This document shows positions 8,812 through 16,900 of a stretch of 55,452 bases of DNA, piece by piece. Below the pieces are notes generated by a model. The model searched no databases. It was not told the origin of the DNA and was given only the letters and a program-made list of their open reading frames with translations. The translations under genes and the position numbers were made by a program. This DNA comes from Natronospirales bacterium. Lineage in GTDB: Bacteria; Pseudomonadota; Gammaproteobacteria; Natronospirales; REEB76. The stretch covers positions 7,501 to 62,952 of the forward strand of contig JAKAXB010000012.1 of the NCBI GenBank assembly GCA_021816765.1, in the 5' to 3' direction. Within the stretch, counting starts at the first letter, position 1; the number at the start of each line of letters is the position of its first letter.

Positions 8812-9696
8812 TTAGTGCTCACCGGTACCAGTACGTACGCTGTCCAGATCCCGGCAGATCTCCGCACCACCTCCAAGAATCCGCGGCGTGGCGCGCGCAG
8901 TGAGATCGGAACTCACAATAAACAGATGGCCATGGCGCACAGCCGTCATCTCCCGGAATTGTCGCCAGGCGGCAAGACGCGATCGCGCATCGCCATCATC
9001 CCCGGTAAAGATCACCTGCGGATCGCGCGCCACCACGGCTGCAAGGCTGACCGGTACCGCCAGTTGCGTCAGTTCCGCAAAGATATTCTTTCCGCCACAC
9101 AACGCGATCAGACGGCTGATGCTCTGCTGCCCCCCCACCGTGAACAGCGGCGTGGCGGAAATCTCGTAGAACACGCTCACCGGTACGCGCCCGGCATACT
9201 GCTTGCGCAATTTTCCGAGCCCGGTGAGAAATGCCCGTGCGGCGGTACGGGCCATAACTTCGTGACCCGTGGCCTGACCGATGAGTTCGAGATTTCGGGC
9301 GATGTCTGTGAGCGCGTGCGTGCCCAGCACCACCACCGGCAGATGCAGGGCGCGCAAGCGTCCGATAAGTGAAACCGGCGTCCCCCCGCGCCAGGCGAGG
9401 ATCAGGTCGGGCTGCAGGGCCACCAGTCTTTCCAGGTCAACGCTGAAGGCATCGCCGATGCGCGGCAGTTTCCTCGCTGCCGGCGGGTAATCGCTGTAAC
9501 TCACCGTGCCTACCACGTCTTGGCCCGCCCCGGCATCGTAGGCAAGTTCCGTGAGGTCGGGCGCGAGACTCACGATGCGCGTAGCCGGGGCGGCAAGCAC
9601 GATGATCCGGCCGGTATCGTCCGTGAGCCTGATGGCAGCCGGTGCCGCAAGCGGCAACAAGGCCAGCAACACAAACACAAAAACGCGATTCACCAT
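8812..9696 (-). CDS. BtuF-like periplasmic cobalamin-binding protein
   Basis: A 294-residue substrate-binding protein of the BtuF/FepB (TroA-like) fold. A signal peptide (about residues 1-20, MVNRVFVFVLLALLPLAAPA) precedes RIVSLAPDLTELAYDAGAG, which strongly resembles the BtuF N-terminal region. Members deliver vitamin B12 or other corrinoids to an ABC importer. No BtuC/BtuD permease or ATPase is in the window. The start overlaps the ampE-like stop by 7 bp, implying coupling. The neighbouring adenosyltransferase supports a corrinoid substrate, though a siderophore is possible. Confidence 0.82.
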   Translation of the reverse strand: MVNRVFVFVLLALLPLAAPAAIRLTDDTGRIIVLAAPATRIVSLAPDLTELAYDAGAGQDVVGTVSYSDYPPAARKLPRIGDAFSVDLERLVALQPDLILAWRGGTPVSLIGRLRALHLPVVVLGTHALTDIARNLELIGQATGHEVMARTAARAFLTGLGKLRKQYAGRVPVSVFYEISATPLFTVGGQQSISRLIALCGGKNIFAELTQLAVPVSLAAVVARDPQVIFTGDDGDARSRLAAWRQFREMTAVRHGHLFIVSSDLTARATPRILGGGAEICRDLDSVRTGTGEH

Positions 9697-10556
9697 GTCC
9701 AGCCGAAGAGCGCGGTCAGCCCGTACACTACCAGCCAGATGACGAGTGTGCGCCATACCAGCATGAGCGCCGAGCGCACCCGTACCGTACCCGCTTCCGC
9801 AGCGCTGCTGTGCAGTGCCCCGAGCCCGGCGCATGTCAACACGTCGTTGTTCACCTGGAAAAAACGCAGCGTGCAGTTAGCATAGTAACCCTTGATATCC
9901 GAAACCGCTTCTTCGAAGCTGCCGGCGAACGCGTAGCCTATGGCAACAAGATGTGCCGGAATCCAGGCAAGCACGCCATACAGACGCGCCACGGCAGCGG
10001 TGAATTCATGGGAATGACCCGCTTCCGCAGGCAAGCGGTGCAGAAAATCCGCGCTGCGGTACAGCACCGCGCCGGCGGGGCCGAGCACTGCAAACCAGAA
10101 GAGTATGCCGAACAGCCGGTCGTTGGCCTCACACAGCACTGCCCGGGTAATGGCTTCCGAGCACGCGGCATCTTCCGGCGGCGGTTCAGTCCCCAGCAAC
10201 TCGCGCGCCAGTTCGTTGGCGCGGCTGGCATTACCGGACTGCACAGCCTCAATATAATCATCGGCCTGGGCATGCAGATCCTGCGGACCCAGGGTAACCA
10301 GCAGGATGAGCACCGCATAAGCAAACCCGAATACGCCCCAGATGTGGTCTAGCAGGTGGCCGAGAAACAGCACCACCACCGTGGGCACCAACACGATCAC
10401 CAACACACCAGCGGTGGCGTGCCAGAAACCGCGGCTGTGGGCGAAGAACCCCAGACTCTCAATATAGGCGTGGAACCAGCGTGGCCCGCGCAGGAACTGC
10501 AGATGACGCAGTGTCCGGTCCAGCAGAAGGCTCAGGATAACGGCAATAAAACTCAT
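9690..10556 (-). CDS. ampE: AmpE-like inner membrane protein
   Basis: A 288-residue membrane protein with about four hydrophobic segments (near 1-10, 45-75, 150-175 and 265-285). It has the AmpE layout, a distant relative of the CbiB/CobD membrane family. It lies downstream of ampD in the same direction, as in the enterobacterial ampDE pair. AmpE is described as a membrane sensor in beta-lactamase induction, but its activity is unknown. Because a B12-binding protein gene is fused to its 3' end, a CbiB-like role was considered. The ampD neighbour and overall pattern favour AmpE. Confidence 0.8.
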   Translation of the reverse strand: MSFIAVILSLLLDRTLRHLQFLRGPRWFHAYIESLGFFAHSRGFWHATAGVLVIVLVPTVVVLFLGHLLDHIWGVFGFAYAVLILLVTLGPQDLHAQADDYIEAVQSGNASRANELARELLGTEPPPEDAACSEAITRAVLCEANDRLFGILFWFAVLGPAGAVLYRSADFLHRLPAEAGHSHEFTAAVARLYGVLAWIPAHLVAIGYAFAGSFEEAVSDIKGYYANCTLRFFQVNNDVLTCAGLGALHSSAAEAGTVRVRSALMLVWRTLVIWLVVYGLTALFGWTW

Positions 10557-10634
10557 GATGAACGCCCGTTAGTCTCCGTTATTTAAGGTCTGCTGACGCC
10601 CCGCCGCTTGCGTAGTAAAGCCGTCTGCGACACG

Positions 10635-11177
10635 TTAAGCAAGCCGCCGCCGGAAATGCCCCCAGTCAAAGGCTGGTCCGGGGTCGGTCTTGCGCCCCGG
10701 GGCGATATCGGCATGCCCCACGATACGCGCAGGCGTGATATCCGGATATGCCTCCATCAGGGCGCTTGTTACCATGGCGAGCTCCGCGTATTGCGCGTCC
10801 GTGTAGGGCAGTTCGTCGCAGCCCTCAAGCTCGATGCCGATGGAAAAATCGTTACACGCCTCGCGTCCCTCGAAAACAGACACGCCCGCATGCCAGGCGC
10901 GCCGGCGAAACGGCACGAATTGGACCAGCTCGCCGTCGCGGCGGATGAGCAGATGCGGGGTGACCTTGAGGCCCGCGATTTGCGCAAAATAGGCATGCAC
11001 CCCCGCCGGAAGCCTGCCGAGAAACAACTGCTCAATCCACGGACCGCCAAATTCGCCGGGGGGCAGACTGATACCATGGATAACCAGGAGATCAACCGGC
11101 GTACCCACCGGCCGGTCATCGCAATGGGGCGAAGGCGTCTGTCGCGCACCGCGCATAAGCCCGGTGGCGTGATCCAC
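10635..11177 (-). CDS. ampD: 1,6-anhydro-N-acetylmuramyl-L-alanine amidase AmpD
   Basis: A cytosolic zinc amidase that cleaves anhydromuropeptides during cell-wall recycling. It matches AmpD throughout: PSPHCDDRP, LLVIHGISLPPGEFGGPWI (zinc His in VIHG), HAGVS, CNDFSIGIELEG, and the C-terminal GHADIAPGRKTDPGPAFDW carrying the zinc ligands. The start is uncertain. GTG 11177 is chosen because it gives about the N-terminal length of E. coli AmpD; ATG 11156 and ATG 11219 are alternatives. None has a strong ribosome site. The gene diverges from bioA. By removing muropeptides that activate AmpR, AmpD represses beta-lactamase in species that carry AmpR/AmpC; neither is seen here. Confidence 0.93.
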   Translation of the reverse strand: MDHATGLMRGARQTPSPHCDDRPVGTPVDLLVIHGISLPPGEFGGPWIEQLFLGRLPAGVHAYFAQIAGLKVTPHLLIRRDGELVQFVPFRRRAWHAGVSVFEGREACNDFSIGIELEGCDELPYTDAQYAELAMVTSALMEAYPDITPARIVGHADIAPGRKTDPGPAFDWGHFRRRLA

Positions 11178-11306
11178 ATGCCGCTCTGCCGCAGACACGC
11201 TGACATACTGTTTCCGCATGGCGTCATGTTGCCGGGAATTGCGCAAATGCGCAAAATGCCGCTTGTACCCCACACACCGGCTCGAAAACGGGAATCCATC
11301 CTTTCC

Positions 11307-12662
11307 ATGAGTGCGAACCGCGACTTCGTCCGCCGTGATCTTGCCGTACTGTGGCACCCCTGCACCCAGATGAAGGACCATGAGTGGCTGCCGCTGGTAC
11401 CCATCCGCCGCGGCCGGGGCGTATGGCTGGAGGATTTCGACGGCAAAAAGTATCTGGATGCCATCAGCTCCTGGTGGGTAAACCTGTTCGGTCACGCCAA
11501 CCCGCGCATCAACGCAGCCCTCACCCGGCAGATGGACGAGCTGGAGCACGTAATCCTCGCGGGCTTCAGTCACGAGGCGGTAGTCGAGCTGTCGGAACGT
11601 CTGGTAGCGATCACGCCACCCGGCCTCACACGCTGTTTTTATGCCGACAACGGCTCCTCGGCGGTGGAGGTGGCGGTGAAGATGAGTTTCCACTACTGGC
11701 GCAATCGCGGCCAGACCCGAAAAACCCGTTTTATCACCCTCACTAACAGCTACCACGGCGAAACCCTGGGGGCCTTGGCCATGGGCAACGTGCCGCTTTA
11801 CAAGGAGACCTATGCACCACTGCTCATGGAGGTGATTTCCGTAGCCAGCCCCGATTGCCATGGACGGGAAACCGGCGAGAGCTGGGAATCCCACACACGC
11901 GAGATGTTTGCGCATATGCAACGGGCACTGGAACAGCACCACGAGGAAACCTGCGCGGTCATTCTGGAACCGCTGGTGCAATGCGCCGGCAACATGCGTA
12001 TGTACCATCCCATCTATCTTAGGCTGCTGCGCGAGGCCTGTAATCGCTACGGGGTACATCTGATTGCCGATGAGATCGCCGTGGGCTTTGGCCGTACGGG
12101 CACGTTGTTCGCTTGCGAGCAGGCGGGCATCACCCCGGATTTCCTGCTGCTCTCCAAGGGGCTCACCGGCGGCTACCTGCCGCTGTCAGTCGTACTTACC
12201 CGCGATGACATTTACCAGGCGTTTTACGACGACTACAGTAAACTCACGGCCTTCCTGCATTCCCACAGCTACACCGGCAATGCGTTGGGTTGCCGCGCGG
12301 CACTGGCGACACTGAATATCTTCCGCGATGACGGCGTGATCGAAAATAACCGCATGCTGGCTGAATACATGCGCAAGGCGGCAGCATCACTGGCGGATCA
12401 TCCGCATGTGGGGGAAATACGCCAGCACGGCATGATCCTCGCCATGGAGATGGTGAAGCGCAAAAAGAACCGTGCACCCTATCCCTGGCAGGAACGCCGT
12501 GGCCTGACGGTTTATCAGCACGCCCTCAAACGGGGTGTGCTACTCAGGCCGCTGGGCAATGTGGTGTACTGCATGCCACCCTATGTCATCACACCGGAGG
12601 AAATCGGCCTGATGGTACGGGTGGCAGCGGAAGGGATTGAACTGGCAACACGTGAGGAGTGA
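11307..12662 (+). CDS. bioA: Adenosylmethionine-8-amino-7-oxononanoate aminotransferase
   Basis: A 451-residue class III PLP aminotransferase of the biotin pathway. It converts KAPA to DAPA with S-adenosylmethionine as amino donor. Typical BioA segments are WHPCTQMKDH near the N-terminus, GSSAVEVAVKM, SYHGETLGA, ADEIAVGFGRTG, and the PLP lysine in LLSKGLTGGYLPLS. The start is ATG 11307; the frame is open far upstream but that stretch overlaps ampD on the other strand. No other bio genes are nearby. rsmE follows after 80 bp. Confidence 0.95.
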   Translation: MSANRDFVRRDLAVLWHPCTQMKDHEWLPLVPIRRGRGVWLEDFDGKKYLDAISSWWVNLFGHANPRINAALTRQMDELEHVILAGFSHEAVVELSERLVAITPPGLTRCFYADNGSSAVEVAVKMSFHYWRNRGQTRKTRFITLTNSYHGETLGALAMGNVPLYKETYAPLLMEVISVASPDCHGRETGESWESHTREMFAHMQRALEQHHEETCAVILEPLVQCAGNMRMYHPIYLRLLREACNRYGVHLIADEIAVGFGRTGTLFACEQAGITPDFLLLSKGLTGGYLPLSVVLTRDDIYQAFYDDYSKLTAFLHSHSYTGNALGCRAALATLNIFRDDGVIENNRMLAEYMRKAAASLADHPHVGEIRQHGMILAMEMVKRKKNRAPYPWQERRGLTVYQHALKRGVLLRPLGNVVYCMPPYVITPEEIGLMVRVAAEGIELATREE

Positions 12663-12742
12663 GGGGTGCAAAAGCATGCTTGTGTCTCAAGCTCGATCAA
12701 GATTTCTTGGTCCCGTGCACCTCGCCCTGATTTTCTTTGACC

Positions 12743-13486
12743 ATGCGTATCCCACGCATTTATACGCCCCAGCCGCTCGCGGTCCAAGATTCCGTTACCC
12801 TGGAAAGGGCGGCTTCGCAACACCTGCTCACCGTGCTGCGGCTCAAACCCGGTGCGGCGCTGGTCCTCTTTGATGGTTCCGGCTGCGAGTTCGAAGCGCG
12901 TCTGGATGCTGACGACAACCGTCGTGCACGCATCCTGGTAACCGCTGAATGCAGCCGCCACAGTGAATCGCCGCTCAGGATCAGCCTCGCTCAGGGTATC
13001 TCGCGCGGTGAGCGCATGGATTACACTCTGCAAAAGGCCGTGGAACTGGGTATTACGGAAATTGTGCCGGTCGTGACAGAACGCAGCGTGGTACGCCTCA
13101 ACGCGGAACACGCGCAACGCAAGCGGGAACACTGGCAGCGGCTGGTCATCAGCGCCTGCGAGCAATCCGGACGCGTACGCATACCCCCGGTACATGTGCC
13201 ATTGTCATACACGGATTTCCTGCGTCAACCGACCGATGCCGCGCACAAGCTGCTGCTGGATCCCGAGGGCTCGCTGACACTCAACATGCTGGAACGACCC
13301 GCAAACGCTTTGATACACCTGTTGGTGGGGCCGGAAGGTGGCCTGAGCAAAGCAGAAAAGGCGCGGGCGTTGGCAACGGGTTATGCGGGTGTGCGCCTCG
13401 GGCCTCGCATCCTGCGCACGGAAACTGCCGCGCTGGTGGCCTTAAGCCTGCTACAGGGCTCATGGGGCGATCTGGTCGGGGATTGA
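12743..13486 (+). CDS. rsmE: 16S rRNA (uracil1498-N3)-methyltransferase
   Basis: A 247-residue SPOUT-class methyltransferase that methylates U1498 of 16S rRNA. It has an N-terminal PUA-like domain (MRIPRIYTP, then HLLTVLRLKPG) and a C-terminal trefoil-knot domain with LVGPEGGLSKAE and LGPRILRTETA, which bind S-adenosylmethionine. The ATG at 12743 is preferred to an in-frame TTG two codons upstream. It converges on chpC, with stops 4 bp apart. Confidence 0.95.
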   Translation: MRIPRIYTPQPLAVQDSVTLERAASQHLLTVLRLKPGAALVLFDGSGCEFEARLDADDNRRARILVTAECSRHSESPLRISLAQGISRGERMDYTLQKAVELGITEIVPVVTERSVVRLNAEHAQRKREHWQRLVISACEQSGRVRIPPVHVPLSYTDFLRQPTDAAHKLLLDPEGSLTLNMLERPANALIHLLVGPEGGLSKAEKARALATGYAGVRLGPRILRTETAALVALSLLQGSWGDLVGD

Positions 13487-13489
13487 GGT

Positions 13490-13978
13490 TCAGGAACTGG
13501 CGCTGGTGCGCCGGTGGGGCATGGCTTCCAGTAGTTTTGCCTCGATCTCTTCCAGGTCAGGAATCACCGGCCGTTCATTCGCCATGCGCAGGCGATTCAA
13601 CACCGGGGATTCCTCGCTATATGCATTTTCCGGATCCACGCTCAGCACCGCGACATTGACACGCACCAGATAGGGATAGCCTTGGGTCATCACGGCAAAC
13701 ACCGGCGGCTCCATCTGCCCACCGATGGCGAACATGACGGCAATGCGCGTGCGGTTGGAGCGTTCGGGAATCTTGCGCCCGCACAGCCCTTCGAAGGAAA
13801 TCAGCGGGATTTCCTGGCCTTGCCAGTTGATCAGCCCGAGCAGCCATTGGGGCGCACTGCGTAACGGCCGCGGACGCGTATAACCCATGACTTCCGCCAC
13901 GGTTATCCGCGGGACGATCAATTTGCCGCCCGCGAACGGGATCAGCAGACTGTAGACCTCTTCAAATGTCTGTGACAT
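13490..13978 (-). CDS. chpC: CheW-like protein ChpC
   Basis: A 162-residue single CheW domain: IPFAGGKLIVPRITVAEVMGY, LGLINWQGQEIPLISFE and VMTQGYPYLVRV fit the fold. CheW proteins couple chemoreceptors to the histidine kinase. It is the last gene of the pil-chp operon, 7 bp after chpA, a position and type matching ChpC of Pseudomonas. It may let ChpA receive signals from receptors other than PilJ (inference from the family). Confidence 0.85.
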   Translation of the reverse strand: MSQTFEEVYSLLIPFAGGKLIVPRITVAEVMGYTRPRPLRSAPQWLLGLINWQGQEIPLISFEGLCGRKIPERSNRTRIAVMFAIGGQMEPPVFAVMTQGYPYLVRVNVAVLSVDPENAYSEESPVLNRLRMANERPVIPDLEEIEAKLLEAMPHRRTSASS

Positions 13979-13984
13979 GGAACG

Positions 13985-16900
13985 TCAATCCCAGCGGGTA
14001 CGTTGCGGGTGAAAGCGGCCTACCAGGCCCTGGATGTGTTCCAGGAGCTCGGTTTCCTGATAGGGCTTGCCGAGATATTTGTCCACGCCGATTTCCATGG
14101 CGCGGTTGCGGTGCTTCTCTCCGGTGCGTGAAGTAATCATGATAATGGGTACCTTCCTGAAACGCTCGTCGTTGCGCATGTGTTGTGCCAGCTCATAGCC
14201 ATCCATACGCGGCATTTCTATGTCCAGCAGCATCACATCGGGAATGTTCTCCTGCAACAGCGCCAGCGCATCCACACCGTCCTTTGCGGTGATGACGCGC
14301 ATGCCGTAGCGCTCCAGCAAACGCTGGGTCACGCGGCGTACGGTGATGGAGTCGTCCACCACCATGGCAAAAATGCGTGTGTCCTGCTGTGGAGCTTCGC
14401 GTTCCAGTACTTCACGCGGTGCTTCCTCTGTCTGTGCCACACCGCGCGTCAACGTGGTCACGTCTAGAATCAGGAGAATGCTGCCATCGCCCAGAATGGT
14501 GGCGCCGGAAATGCCGCGAATGCTGCTTACCTGCGGTCCCACGGATTTCACCACGACCTCGCGGCTGCCCTGCATGCCTTCGGTAATAAGCGCGATGTTT
14601 GCGTCCCCGGCACGGACCAGGAGCAGCGGTACGGTGATAAGCTCATCAGGGAACTGCGGTGCACCGATGCCGAGCAGTACGGACAGATGCTGCAGTTGGT
14701 AGGGGCGGCCACCGTAGAGATAGGCGGGATTCTCGTTGGCCATCAGCCGTTCAAGCTCGGCACGCGGAATGCGCGCGATACCCTCGATGCTCGGCAAAGG
14801 GATGGCATAAGGCTGTTCCGCCATGGTTACCAGCAGCGCCTGAGTGATGGCAAGCGTGAACGGCAGGCGGATGGTGAATTTGGCGCCTTTACCCGGCGTG
14901 GAATCCATCCTGAGCGTACCGCTGAGTTGTTTGATCTCGTTTGCCACCACGTCCATACCCACACCACGGCCGGCTGTCTGGGTAACCTGCTCGGCGGTGG
15001 AGAACCCCGGCTCGAGAATGAACGCCATAATCTCGCGCTCACTGAGTTTCACGTCCGGCTGCACCAAGCCCATTTTTTCCGCCTTGCTGCGGATGGCGCG
15101 CAGGTCAAGACCGCCGCCGTCATCCATCACTTCGATGACCACTTCGGATCCTTCGCGGTTGAGCGTGATGGTGACTGTCCCCAGCGGCGGTTTCTTGCGC
15201 TGTTTGCGCATCTCGGGCTTTTCAATGCCGTGTACCACAGAATTGCGCAGCATGTGCTCGAGGGGTGCCAGCACCCGCTCCAGCACCTGCCGGTCCATTT
15301 CACCTTCGGCGCCAAGAAATCTGATTTCCACCTGCTTGTGCGCTTCTTCGGCGGTTTGACGCACCACGCGCCGCAAGCGCTGGGCATGACGTGCGAACGG
15401 CACCATGCGCGTGCGCATGAGGCCATCCTGCAATTCGGTTGTGACCCGCGACTGCTGCAACAACAGCGTCTCCGCCTCGCGCGCCTGATTAAGCAGCAGT
15501 GACTGCAGGCTCACCAGGTCTCCCACGGATTCCGCCAGTGCACGCGACAGCTGCTGCAGCAGGGAGTAGCGATCCAGCTCCAGCGGATCGAACTCCGGGT
15601 GTCCTTTGTCGCCGCCTTCCTGCTGCCACTGATGCAAAATTTGCGCCTCGGTTTCGATATCGAGCTTGCGCAACTGATCGCGCAGACGCACCACCGTCTG
15701 CTCCAGTTCACTCAGGTTGAAATTGATGGAGTGGACCTGCTGTTCGAGACGCGCGCGGTAAATACCCACTTCGCCAGCGTAGTTCAGCACGCTTTCCAGC
15801 AGGTCCGCGCGCACACGTACCAGCTCGTGCTGGATACGCGACGCCGTACGCCGATTTGCCGCACCGCCCAGTGCCGCTTCCGCGGTAACGGCGTCTTTCT
15901 CGCCCTCCGCTTCCGCTTCCGCTTCCGCCTCGGCTTCGGACAGGTACATCGTGTATTCGGCGTCAGCGGGCTGCGGCGGCGCCTGGGGTACCGTCTCAAA
16001 CCGGTCTTCGGCATGCTCCAGCTCATCCTCCACGCTATGGCCGTGCACGCGTCTGAGATCCGTCACCAGATCACCGGCATCCGCGATGGGGTTACTGCTG
16101 TAGCCCTGCTCCAGCATACGGTGCAGCCGATCCACGGAGCGGTTAAGCAGCGCCAGCAGTTCGGTGGATACCACGATGCGGCCGTCCACCACGTCGGTGA
16201 GCACGGTTTCCATTTCATGGCTCAAATCCCCCATGGGGGTGATACCGGCCATGCGCGCACCACCTTTCAAGGTATGCAGATTGCGCTGCAACTGCATGAC
16301 CATCTCCGCGTCATTGCGCTTCTGCGACCAGTGATGCAGGGTGCTGTCAGTGGATTCCAAAAGTTCTGTGGCTTCCTCAAAGAAAATCGCAGCCAGATCC
16401 GCATCGAAATCCCTGAGTTCGGACAGCTGCACATATTTGAGTGGCCGCTGCGGCTGGGGAGCGGCGGATCGCCGGATGGTCTCGGCGGAAGGCTCCTCCT
16501 GGCCCGTCCCGGGCAGCGGTGGCATGTCACGCATGCGCTTCAGTAATGCGGCGTCGGGCGGTTCAATATCGGCGCCGGTGTTGAGCGCATTGACCATGGA
16601 GCGGGCCGCGAGCAGCACCTCGGCCAGCAACGCCAAGTGTTCCTCCGACAACAACGCATCGCGGGCGCTCAGCTCCATGAGATGGCGCTGTACCGGTTCC
16701 ATCAGTGCCGCCAGTGCCACGACACCGGCCATGGAAGCGCTGCCATGCAGGGTGTGCATGGCGCGCACCAAGTCTTCATCGGGTATGCGCTTTTCCTTAT
16801 CCCGGCGTGCGGAATCCAGGAATGCGGACAGTACCCCCAGGTGACCTTCGGCTTCACGGGTAAAGATGCCGTGGAGTTGCGCATCCATGCTGCCCGGGGC

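Noticed and set aside
11220-12059. Upstream extension of the ampD frame antisense to bioA
   Set aside because: The extension is antisense to bioA, which has full aminotransferase motifs. AmpD homologues begin near 11177.
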